Shown: positions 1-5,207, counted from the first letter of the stretch. The stretch is 5,514 bases of DNA from an uncultured Eubacterium sp. (GCA_910577215.1 CAJTMQ010000062.1:1591-7104); one strand, 5' to 3'. Translations and numbers: made by a program. Notes: generated by a model from the letters alone, not told the origin.

Positions 1-266
1 ATGATAAGCGGCACAGCAGAAAGCATGCCCATAACAAAGCCGTTGTTTTTAAAAGATTTAACGGAAATATACGATATAATTACAGAAGATAATATATTTA
101 CTGCATACGAAGCATATTCAAGATATTTAATGTCAAGATCCAGCTTGAAAATAATAAATGAAAACAGCCATGAAAAAAACTTTACTGAAATTGCTGTTAA
201 AATAACAGCCTTAATTATAAATTTTATTAACAGTCCTGTAGCACCTGATGAACTGATTTTTTTCAT
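1..266 (-). CDS. Small integral membrane protein, probable TIGR04086/DUF3792 family, 3' end cut by window edge
   Basis: The minus strand is open from an ATG at 264-266 to the window edge, giving 88 residues without a stop. It begins MKKISSSGATG. It is strongly hydrophobic, with membrane-like segments at about residues 12-40 and 52-69 and a third starting near residue 76 (NGFVMGMLSAVPLI). GGAGGAG lies 7 bases before the ATG, which decides the start. It follows yajC by 62 bases on the same strand. In Clostridia a small uncharacterised membrane protein family (TIGR04086, about 120-130 residues, four membrane segments) often sits next to yajC, and the hydrophobic pattern and the GFVMGML segment fit it. 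The family is therefore inferred from context and pattern, and the molecular role is unknown. The opposite strand is also open here (see rejected items), but lacks a visible ribosome binding site and a family match. Confidence 0.68.
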   Translation of the reverse strand, partial: MKKISSSGATGLLIKFIIKAVILTAISVKFFSWLFSFIIFKLDLDIKYLEYASYAVNILSSVIISYISVKSFKNNGFVMGMLSAVPLI

Positions 267-309
267 AAAAAAACTCCTCCGTATCCATTAAAGGATATTC
301 AGAGGAGTT
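267..309 (-). terminator. Terminator-like hairpin with U-tract between yajC and the next gene
   Basis: On the minus strand an 8-bp outer stem (AACTCCTC at 302-309 with GAGGAGTT at 272-279) is followed by a small internal loop (298-301 and 280-281). A 5-bp inner stem (TATCC with GGATA, 293-297 and 282-286) closes a 6-base loop. Seven T follow the outer stem's G/C pairs (267-273). This is the form of an intrinsic terminator placed 19 bases after the yajC stop. Unusually, its 3' arm is also the next gene's Shine-Dalgarno site and the T-run directly abuts that gene's ATG. It could therefore be a terminator, a partial attenuator, or a translational lock. On the plus strand the stem is followed by TTAATTTTTATTA, but no plus-strand gene ends here. 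Confidence 0.7.
274..280 (-). promoter_or_regulatory. Shine-Dalgarno site (GGAGGAG) of the small membrane protein gene, inside a hairpin
   Basis: GGAGGAG on the minus strand is followed by seven T and then the ATG at 266. This is a near-ideal ribosome binding site. All but its first base lies in the 3' arm of the hairpin at 272-309, so it would be paired and hidden when that hairpin forms. Confidence 0.75.
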
Positions 310-328
310 AATTTTTATTACTAATTAA

Positions 329-775
329 TCAGTCTTCTTTTTCGTCAGTTAAAACCTTTGGTTCTTCTTTAACTGCAGGAGCGTCTTCTTTCTTAGACTT
401 TTTGCTGTCTTTCTTATCCTTTGCAGCCTGTCTTGCAGCTTCAACTTCCTTTTTATGCTGATCCATCTTTGTTTTGTTTGTATTAACAGCCCAGCGCTGA
501 AGCTTCATTTTTGTTCTGTCTGCACCTGTTTCAATAACGATATCCTCTTCACGGATCGTTACAACTCTGCCCACAATTCCGCCGATTGTAATGATTTCAT
601 CACCGATTTCAAGTGATGCTCTCATTTCCTGCTCTTCCTTCTGACGCTTCTTCTGAGGTCTTATCATAACAAAATACATAACACCGATAAGAACAACCAT
701 TAAAACGATATATGAGGTTGAGCCGCCTGCACCTGTGCCTGAACCACCAGCTGCCAAACTAAGTAAATATGACAT
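329..775 (-). CDS. yajC: YajC, preprotein translocase accessory subunit
   Basis: A 148-residue single-pass membrane protein of the YajC family, which associates with SecD/SecF and the SecYEG channel in the cytoplasmic membrane. A short Gly/Ser/Ala-rich N-terminus is followed by one membrane segment at about residues 21-38. The family hallmark follows: basic MIRPQKKRQKE (38-47), then a cytoplasmic beta-rich domain (about 52-97) with LEIGDEIITIGGIVGRV. The last 50 residues are an extra charged Lys/Glu/Ala-rich tail; YajC proteins are commonly near 85-115 residues, so this one is long because of the tail. The ATG at 773-775 is preceded by GGAGGG with 7 bases spacing. A consensus promoter lies just upstream (810-838), so it can be expressed independently of queA-tgt. 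A terminator-like hairpin follows the stop. No secD or secF is visible in the window. Confidence 0.95.
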   Translation of the reverse strand: MSYLLSLAAGGSGTGAGGSTSYIVLMVVLIGVMYFVMIRPQKKRQKEEQEMRASLEIGDEIITIGGIVGRVVTIREEDIVIETGADRTKMKLQRWAVNTNKTKMDQHKKEVEAARQAAKDKKDSKKSKKEDAPAVKEEPKVLTDEKED

Positions 776-809
776 ATTTATGCCCTCCGTAAATTTAATA
801 ACATATGCT

Positions 810-838
810 ATTATATAGACAAATTATGTAAAATGCAA
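810..838 (-). promoter_or_regulatory. Sigma-70/SigA-type promoter of yajC
   Basis: On the minus strand TTGCAT (833-838) is separated by exactly 17 bases from a perfect TATAAT (810-815). The expected transcription start is near 803, leaving a leader of about 27 bases that contains the yajC ribosome binding site (783-788). The -35 box matches the consensus only in TTG. It lies in the 70-base gap after the tgt stop, and I see no terminator there, so read-through from tgt into yajC is also likely. Confidence 0.7.
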
Positions 839-845
839 GGATTTT

Positions 846-1985
846 CTAAATTCTTGTATCAAGTTTTACAGTATATTCATTTTTGTAAGCCTCAAAAGTG
901 CCTTTCTCAAGGTTTTCTCTTATTTCCTTCATAAGATTATTATAGAAATAAAGATTATGCATAACTGTAAGCCTCATACCAAGCATTTCATTCGCTTTAA
1001 GTAAATGCCTGATATAGCCCTTGCTGTAATTTTTGCATACAGGGCAATTACATTTTTCATCAATCGGTGTATCATCTCTTATATACTTGGCATTATTGAT
1101 ATTAATAATACCCTTTTTTGTGAAAAGATGACCGTGACGTGCATTTCTGCTTGGCATAACACAGTCAAACAAATCTACTCCCCTGCTTACTGCTTCAAGA
1201 ATGTTTCCCGGGGTACCAACACCCATTAAATACCTTGGCTTATTTTCAGGAGCAAACGGAGTGACCGCACTTATAATACGGTACATATCCTCCTTGGGCT
1301 CACCTACTGCAAGTCCGCCGATTGCATAACCGTCTAAATCCATCGTAGCAATAAGCTTCATATGCTCAACCCTTAAATCATCAAATGTACAGCCCTGATT
1401 TATTCCGAACAAAAGCTGATTTTTGTTTATTGTTTCAGGAAGAGAATTGAGCCTGTCCATCTCAATTTTACAGCGCTCGAGCCATCTTGTGGTTCGCTCG
1501 CAGGCTTCTTTTGCATATTTATATGTGGCAGGATTTTTAACACATTCATCAAATGCCATTGCAATAGTAGAAGCAAGATTGCTTTGAATTTGCATTGATT
1601 CTTCTGGACCCATAAAGATTTTTTTACCGTCAATATGAGAATAAAAGGTTACGCCCTCTTCTTTAATTTTATTGAGCTTCGCAAGAGAAAAAACCTGAAA
1701 TCCGCCGCTGTCCGTAAGAATGGGCTTATCCCAGTTCGTAAACTTGTGAAGACCGCCCATATCCTTGACAATATCATCACCCGGACGAACATGAAGATGA
1801 TATGTGTTGCAAAGCATAACCTGCGTATCTATCTGCCTTAAATCCTCTGTTGACAAGCCGCCTTTGATGGCAGCAACGGTTGCAACATTCATAAAAGCAG
1901 GCGTCTGAACTGTTCCGTGAACCGTTTCAAACACACCTCTTCTGGCATTTCCTTCTTTTTTTACTACTTCAAATTTAGCTGACAT
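846..1985 (-). CDS. tgt: tRNA-guanine(34) transglycosylase (bacterial type)
   Basis: Exchanges guanine 34 of GUN-anticodon tRNAs (Asp, Asn, His, Tyr) for preQ1, the step before QueA. The 379 residues are full length. Visible motifs: NTYHLHVRPG (60-69), TDSGGFQVFSL with the acid/base Asp92 (91-101), FDEC with Asp146 (145-148), GINQGC with Gln197 (194-199), GLAVGE (224-229), and FDCVMPSR with the expected nucleophile Asp274 (273-280). The zinc site is Cys312, Cys314, Cys317 and His343. Cys148 and Val227 are of the bacterial preQ1-accepting kind rather than the eukaryotic queuine kind. Variant positions are FMNVAT instead of the common FMPVGT, and INQGC instead of the common VQGG. The start is the only ATG between the queA stop and the conserved N-terminus. 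It lies 36 bases after queA, so the two are almost certainly cotranscribed. Stop is TAG. Confidence 0.97.
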   Translation of the reverse strand: MSAKFEVVKKEGNARRGVFETVHGTVQTPAFMNVATVAAIKGGLSTEDLRQIDTQVMLCNTYHLHVRPGDDIVKDMGGLHKFTNWDKPILTDSGGFQVFSLAKLNKIKEEGVTFYSHIDGKKIFMGPEESMQIQSNLASTIAMAFDECVKNPATYKYAKEACERTTRWLERCKIEMDRLNSLPETINKNQLLFGINQGCTFDDLRVEHMKLIATMDLDGYAIGGLAVGEPKEDMYRIISAVTPFAPENKPRYLMGVGTPGNILEAVSRGVDLFDCVMPSRNARHGHLFTKKGIININNAKYIRDDTPIDEKCNCPVCKNYSKGYIRHLLKANEMLGMRLTVMHNLYFYNNLMKEIRENLEKGTFEAYKNEYTVKLDTRI

Positions 1986-1999
1986 AAAATTATTGTTAT

Positions 2000-2004
2000 C
2001 TCCT
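2000..2004 (-). promoter_or_regulatory. Ribosome binding site of tgt with long spacing
   Basis: AGGAG on the minus strand lies 14 bases before the tgt ATG (1983-1985), longer than the 5-9 bases seen at the other genes here. No ATG, GTG or TTG occurs in frame between it and the queA stop, so the assigned start stands and tgt translation may be moderate or partly coupled to queA. Confidence 0.55.
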
Positions 2005-2021
2005 AAATAAATATTTAAACA

Positions 2022-3050
2022 TCAACAGATAAACATACTGTCTCCGAAACTGAAAAATCTGTATTTTTCCTTAACAGCAGTATTATAAGCGTTCATAACA
2101 TTATCAAAACCGGCAAATGCAGATACAAGCATAATCAGCGTACTTTCAGGCAGGTGAAAATTCGTTATAAGTGCATCAATACATTTAAAGTCAAAACCCG
2201 GATAAATGAAAATGGATGTATCGCCCTCATCCCTGCATATGCAGCCGTTTTTAGCGGCAACGGATTCAAGTGTTCGGCACGATGTTGTTCCAACGGAAAT
2301 AACTCTGCCGCCGTTCTTCTTCGTTTCATTAATAATATCTGCAGTTTCCTGCGGCATTATATAATGCTCTGTATGCATATGATGCTTGGTTACATCATCA
2401 ACCTTAACCGGTCTGAAGGTTCCAAGACCCACATGAAGCGTTACATAAGCTATTTTAACACCTTTTGCCGTGATTTCTTCAAGCATATCGGGTGTGAAGT
2501 GCAAACCTGCCGTAGGGGCTGCAGCAGAGCCTAATTCACGGCTGTAAACCGTCTGGTATCTTTCCTTATCCTGAAGCTTTTCTTTTATATATGGAGGAAG
2601 CGGCATTGAACCGATTTCATCAAGAACGGCAAAAATATTTCCGTCACAGGAGAATTTAACAAATCTGTTTCCGTCCTCTTCATTAATATCAACAACCTCA
2701 CCAATAAGCTTGCCATCACCAAATGAAAATTTTGTACCTATTTTTGCTCTTTTACCCGGCTTGCAAAGACATTCCCATACATCATTTTCCTTTTGTGCAA
2801 CAAGCAGAAATTCAACAACAGCTCCCGTATCTTCCTTAACACCGTATATTCTTGCAGGAATAACACGTGTGTCATTCAAAACAAGGCAATCATTTTCATT
2901 CAAACAGCTTGTTAAATCGGAAAAAATTCTGTGCTGAATTTCTCCTGTTTTTTTATTTAATATCATTAATTTTGATGAATTTCTCGGCTCAATTGGTGTC
3001 TGAGCAATCAATTCTTCGGGTAATTCATAAAAAAAGTCAGAAGTTTTCAT
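2022..3050 (-). CDS. queA: S-adenosylmethionine:tRNA ribosyltransferase-isomerase
   Basis: Transfers and isomerises the ribosyl part of S-adenosylmethionine onto preQ1-modified tRNA, giving epoxyqueuosine. From the ATG at 3048-3050 it has 342 residues, the usual family size. Recognisable conserved stretches are the N-terminal MKTSDFFYELPEELIAQTP (1-19), VLNDTRVIPARIYG (near 57-70), GSAAAPTAGLHFT, VTLHVGLGTFRPV, HMHTEHY, VISVGTTSCRTLE, TNFHLPESTLIMLVSAFAG and the C-terminal YRFFSFGDSMFI. A longer in-frame reading from an ATG at 3075-3077 would add nine residues (MSNINYGDF). It has no ribosome binding site and would begin only about 12 bases from the predicted transcript start. GGAG five bases before the inner ATG, and the family's usual MKTSDF start, decide for 3050. 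It is the first gene of the queA-tgt unit. Confidence 0.97.
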   Translation of the reverse strand: MKTSDFFYELPEELIAQTPIEPRNSSKLMILNKKTGEIQHRIFSDLTSCLNENDCLVLNDTRVIPARIYGVKEDTGAVVEFLLVAQKENDVWECLCKPGKRAKIGTKFSFGDGKLIGEVVDINEEDGNRFVKFSCDGNIFAVLDEIGSMPLPPYIKEKLQDKERYQTVYSRELGSAAAPTAGLHFTPDMLEEITAKGVKIAYVTLHVGLGTFRPVKVDDVTKHHMHTEHYIMPQETADIINETKKNGGRVISVGTTSCRTLESVAAKNGCICRDEGDTSIFIYPGFDFKCIDALITNFHLPESTLIMLVSAFAGFDNVMNAYNTAVKEKYRFFSFGDSMFIC

Positions 3051-3055
3051 AAAGT

Positions 3056-3059
3056 CTCC
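3056..3059 (-). promoter_or_regulatory. Ribosome binding site that fixes the queA start
   Basis: GGAG on the minus strand, within TGGAGACTTT, lies 5 bases before the ATG at 3048-3050. The upstream in-frame ATG at 3075-3077 is preceded only by an AT repeat. Confidence 0.8.
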
Positions 3060-3070
3060 ATAATTTATAT

Positions 3071-3100
3071 TTGACATATATATATATTAAGTGATATTAT
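3071..3100 (+). promoter_or_regulatory. Promoter of the asd-dapA-dapB operon, extended -10 type
   Basis: A perfect TTGACA (3071-3076) is followed after 18 bases by TATTAT (3095-3100, five of six), preceded by TG one base upstream (TGATATTAT). The expected start near 3107 leaves an untranslated leader of about 76 bases before asd. The spacer contains an (AT)6 run. The -10 region is shared with the opposite-strand queA promoter. Confidence 0.75.
3076..3087. repeat. (AT)6 dinucleotide run in the asd promoter spacer
   Basis: Six AT units directly overlap the last base of the forward -35 box and the spacer, and lie in the predicted 5' leader of queA mRNA. Too short to be confidently unstable. Confidence 0.6.
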
Positions 3101-3104
3101 ATCA
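3092..3104. promoter_or_regulatory. Symmetric shared -10 element of two divergent promoters
   Basis: TGATAT-T-ATATCA is a perfect inverted repeat around base 3098. Each strand therefore reads TGATATNAT, an extended -10 sequence, with the -35 boxes lying outside at 3071-3076 (forward) and 3119-3124 (reverse). Polymerase could use it in only one direction at a time. Confidence 0.7.
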
Positions 3105-3124
3105 AAAAGGTTGGCAAATGTCAC
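3096..3124 (-). promoter_or_regulatory. Promoter of queA-tgt, extended -10 type
   Basis: On the minus strand GTGACA (3119-3124, five of six consensus bases) is separated by 17 bases from TATAAT (3096-3101). The -10 box is preceded by TGA, giving TGATATAAT, an extended -10. The transcription start is expected near 3089, about 39 bases before the queA ATG. Its -10 box lies on the same bases as the -10 box of the forward promoter. Confidence 0.75.
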
Positions 3125-3126
3125 CT
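3108..3126 (+). other. Possible hairpin at the 5' end of the asd leader RNA
   Basis: AGGT (3108-3111) pairs with ACCT (3123-3126), and GGC (3113-3115) pairs with GTC (3120-3122, one G-U), around an AAAT loop with one bulged T. It starts where transcription is expected to begin and overlaps the -35 box of the opposite queA promoter. It may serve as mRNA 5'-end protection or be chance. Confidence 0.3.
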
Positions 3127-3143
3127 ATGTATTATATTGCATT

Positions 3144-3164
3144 ATGTCTTGTTTTACAAGATAT
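3144..3164 (+). other. Possible hairpin just before the asd ribosome binding site
   Basis: ATGTCTTG (3144-3151) pairs with CAAGATAT (3157-3164), eight pairs including one G-U, around a five-base loop. It ends three bases before AAGGAG and leaves that site single-stranded. No T-run follows, so it is not a terminator. The 76-base leader is too short for a lysine riboswitch or T-box and I recognise no other riboswitch in it. Confidence 0.35.
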
Positions 3165-3167
3165 TTT

Positions 3168-3173
3168 AAGGAG
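3168..3173 (+). promoter_or_regulatory. Ribosome binding site that fixes the asd start
   Basis: AAGGAG lies 9 bases before the ATG at 3183-3185. An in-frame upstream ATG near 3111 would lie almost at the predicted transcript start with no room for a ribosome binding site, and would add 24 residues that do not belong to the family. Confidence 0.85.
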
Positions 3174-3182
3174 AAATTATCA

Positions 3183-4250
3183 ATGAGTAAAAAGTATAAT
3201 GTCGGAATTGTCGGTGCAACAGGTATGGTTGGTCAGCGTTTTGCAACACTTCTTGCTGACCACCCTTGGTTTAATGTTGTTTGCCTTGCTGCTTCTTCAA
3301 GATCAGCAGGAAAGCCATACAGCGAGGCTGTTGGCAAAAAATGGTGTATGGATGTTGAGATCCCTGAAAAAATGAAGGATATTGTTGTTCTTGATGCAAC
3401 TGCTGACATTGAGAAAATCACCTCAATGGTTGATTTTGTTTTCTGTGCAGTTGATATGAAAAAGGATGAAATAAAAAAGCTTGAGGAGGAATATGCTAAA
3501 CACGAATGTCCTGTTGTTTCAAATAACAGTGCTCATCGTTTCACAGCAGATGTTCCTATGGTTGTGCCTGAGCTTAATGCAGAGCACATCAATATTATTC
3601 CTGAACAAAGAAAAAGACTCGGAACAAAACGCGGCTTTATCGCAGTAAAGTCAAACTGCTCTCTTCAGTCCTATGTTCCTGCTCTCTTCCCTCTTCACGA
3701 AAAATTCGGTGTTAAGGATGTTCTTGTCTGCACATATCAGGCTATCAGCGGTGCAGGAAAAACATTTGATACATGGCCTGAAATGATAGACAATGTGATT
3801 CCTTACATAGGCGGCGAAGAAGAAAAAAGTGAAAAAGAACCTCTTAAACTTTGGGGTAAAATTGAAGGCTCCGAAATCAAGCTTGCGGATAAACCTAATT
3901 TTACCGCACAGTGCATAAGAGTGCCTGTTTCAAACGGCCATTTAGGTGCAGTTTTTGTAAACTTTGAGAAAAAGCCGGGCAAGGAAGAAATGATTGAAAT
4001 CTGGAAAGCATTCAAGGGCAGAGCTCAGGAGCTTGATCTTCCGTCTGCTCCGAAGCAGTTCCTCAACTATTTTGCGGAAGATAATATGCCGCAGATTAAA
4101 TCTGAAAGAATGCTCGAAAACGGTATGGCGATTTCAATTGGCAGATTAAGAGAAGACACACAGTATCAGTACAAATTTGTTTGCTTATCACACAACACCC
4201 TCCGCGGTGCGGCAGGGGGCTGTTTTACTCGCAGAGCTTCTTTGTGCTGA
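3183..4250 (+). CDS. asd: Aspartate-semialdehyde dehydrogenase with frameshifted C-terminus
   Basis: NADPH-dependent reduction of L-aspartyl 4-phosphate to aspartate 4-semialdehyde, the branch point to lysine/diaminopimelate, threonine and methionine. As read, 355 residues. N-terminal nucleotide-binding domain with GATGMVGQRF (11-20) and LAASSRSAGK (35-44); catalytic Cys159 in KSNCSLQ (156-162); QAISGAGKT (186-194); substrate-binding Arg246 and the general-base His253 in RVPVSNGHLG (246-255). It belongs to the archaeal/fungal-like branch of Asd that also occurs in Clostridia. The family's C-terminal motif begins correctly as SHNTLRGAAGG (336-346), then switches to CFTRRASLC and stops. The expected ending, AVLLAELLCAEGYMD, is present in another frame and stops at 4264-4266. 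All catalytic residues precede the break. First gene of an asd-dapA-dapB operon. The start is set by the AAGGAG site at 3168-3173. Confidence 0.93.
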   Translation: MSKKYNVGIVGATGMVGQRFATLLADHPWFNVVCLAASSRSAGKPYSEAVGKKWCMDVEIPEKMKDIVVLDATADIEKITSMVDFVFCAVDMKKDEIKKLEEEYAKHECPVVSNNSAHRFTADVPMVVPELNAEHINIIPEQRKRLGTKRGFIAVKSNCSLQSYVPALFPLHEKFGVKDVLVCTYQAISGAGKTFDTWPEMIDNVIPYIGGEEEKSEKEPLKLWGKIEGSEIKLADKPNFTAQCIRVPVSNGHLGAVFVNFEKKPGKEEMIEIWKAFKGRAQELDLPSAPKQFLNYFAEDNMPQIKSERMLENGMAISIGRLREDTQYQYKFVCLSHNTLRGAAGGCFTRRASLC

Positions 4251-4266
4251 AGGATATATGGATTAA
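4215..4266 (+). other. Frameshift site and out-of-frame true C-terminus of asd
   Basis: At the G5C run (4215-4220) the asd frame reads GGG GGC TGT and then runs nine codons to a TGA at 4248-4250. Starting at 4219 in a different frame, the DNA encodes AVLLAELLCAEGYMD and a TAA at 4264-4266, 22 bases before dapA. Restoring the family motif AAGG-AV needs two more bases in the G run (seven G). Removing one G gives AAG-AV, one residue shorter. Possible causes are a homopolymer sequencing or assembly error, a true mutation near the end of the gene, or ribosomal slippage. Error or mutation seems likelier. Confidence 0.85.
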
Positions 4267-4288
4267 TTGATTTAAAGGAGTTTTCATT

Positions 4289-5179
4289 ATGAAAGAACCT
4301 ATTTTTACAGGAGCAGCCGTTGCTATTATCACACCAATGAATGAGGACGGCAGCGTTAATTACGAAGAATTTGCAAAGTTCGTTGACTGGCAGCTTGAAA
4401 ACGGCACGGATTCCATTGTTATCTGCGGCACTACAGGCGAAAGCTCAACACTCAGAGTTGTAGAGCATCTTGAATGCATCAAATGGTGTATTGATTATGT
4501 TAACGGCAGATGCAAGGTAATTGCAGGTACAGGTTCAAACTCAACTGCCTGTGCTATTGAAATGAGCCAGCAGGCTTGTAAGGATGGTGCAGATGCACTT
4601 TTGCTTGTAACACCTTACTATAACAAAACAAGCCAGAGAGGTCTTATTGCCCACTACAAAGCTATTCATGATGCAACTGATAAACCGCTTATTCTTTACA
4701 ATGTTCCGTCCAGAACAGGTGTAAACATTCTTCCTGAAACTGCTGCGGAAATCGCAAAGCTTCCAAGAGTTAACGGAATCAAGGAAGCAAGCGGAAATCT
4801 TGAGCAGATAGCAAAAATCAAGGAATTATGCGGCGATGAACTTAACATCTGGAGCGGTAATGACGATCAGATTGTTGATGTTCTTGAAAGAGGCGGAAAA
4901 GGCGTTATCAGTGTGCTTTCCAATGTTTGTCCTCAGGAAACACACGATATTGTTGCTAAATATTTAGACGGCGATATTGAAGGCTCAAAGAAAATGATGA
5001 ATAAGTATATGAAGCTTGCTAAAAATCTTTTCTGCGATGTTAACCCGATTCCTGTTAAGGAAGCGGTTAATATGATTGGTTTTAATGCAGGAAAATGCAG
5101 ACTTCCTCTTATTGATATGACAGATGAAAATAAGGCTATGATAAAAGAAACTCTTGAGGAGTACGGTCTTATTAAATAA
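4289..5179 (+). CDS. dapA: 4-hydroxy-tetrahydrodipicolinate synthase
   Basis: Condenses pyruvate with aspartate 4-semialdehyde, the product of asd, in the first committed step of lysine/diaminopimelate synthesis in the cytoplasm. The 296 residues form a complete TIM-barrel enzyme of normal length. Visible active-site parts: CGTTGES (46-52) with Thr48 and Thr49, TPYYNK (108-113), LYNVPSRTG with Tyr137 and Arg142 (136-144), and GIKEASG with the Schiff-base Lys165 (163-169). Positions matching the E. coli lysine feedback site are partly changed: His53 corresponds to Val57 and Glu84 to Cys88, while His60 and Asn84 remain, so lysine inhibition may be weak or absent (inference). AAGGAG with an 8-base gap precedes the ATG. 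It lies 22 bases after the restored asd stop and 28 bases before dapB, consistent with one transcript. Confidence 0.97.
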   Translation: MKEPIFTGAAVAIITPMNEDGSVNYEEFAKFVDWQLENGTDSIVICGTTGESSTLRVVEHLECIKWCIDYVNGRCKVIAGTGSNSTACAIEMSQQACKDGADALLLVTPYYNKTSQRGLIAHYKAIHDATDKPLILYNVPSRTGVNILPETAAEIAKLPRVNGIKEASGNLEQIAKIKELCGDELNIWSGNDDQIVDVLERGGKGVISVLSNVCPQETHDIVAKYLDGDIEGSKKMMNKYMKLAKNLFCDVNPIPVKEAVNMIGFNAGKCRLPLIDMTDENKAMIKETLEEYGLIK

Positions 5180-5207
5180 TTTTTAGTTTATTTGAAGGAA
5201 TTTTATA

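Noticed and set aside
1..291. Plus-strand open frame of 96 codons starting at the first base
   Set aside because: No upstream sequence or ribosome binding site can be seen, the product resembles nothing known to me, and its last codons run into the hairpin. The opposite strand has a good ribosome binding site, a hydrophobic membrane-protein pattern and gene context, so the plus frame is taken as a shadow.
827..832. TTTACA as -35 box of the yajC promoter
   Set aside because: It is closer to consensus than TTGCAT but lies only 11 bases from TATAAT. The 17-base spacing favours TTGCAT at 833-838.
1005..1841. Open frames of 60-75 codons within tgt on both strands
   Set aside because: They lie wholly inside the well-supported tgt gene, have no family likeness and no convincing ribosome binding site.
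2154..3052. Plus-strand open frames opposite queA, up to 126 codons
   Set aside because: Antisense to a gene with unbroken family motifs. Cysteine-rich, low-complexity products typical of shadow frames.
3051..3077. Longer queA start at 3077
   Set aside because: Only an AT repeat lies upstream and the nine added residues are outside the family. The ATG at 3050 has GGAG at 5 bases and matches the usual MKTSDF start.
3111..3182. Longer asd start at 3111
   Set aside because: It would begin about four bases after the predicted transcript start with no ribosome binding site, and the 24 extra residues are not Asd-like.
3101..3182. Lysine riboswitch or T-box before the asd operon
   Set aside because: The leader is only about 76 bases and lacks the conserved elements and terminator of either class.
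3233..4015. Minus-strand open frames within asd
   Set aside because: Antisense shadows of the conserved Asd coding sequence without ribosome binding sites.
4215..4220. Programmed ribosomal frameshifting in asd as the preferred explanation
   Set aside because: The site lacks a standard slippery heptamer, and a visible stimulatory hairpin or upstream Shine-Dalgarno-like spur was not found. Homopolymer error or mutation is simpler, so it is kept only as an alternative.
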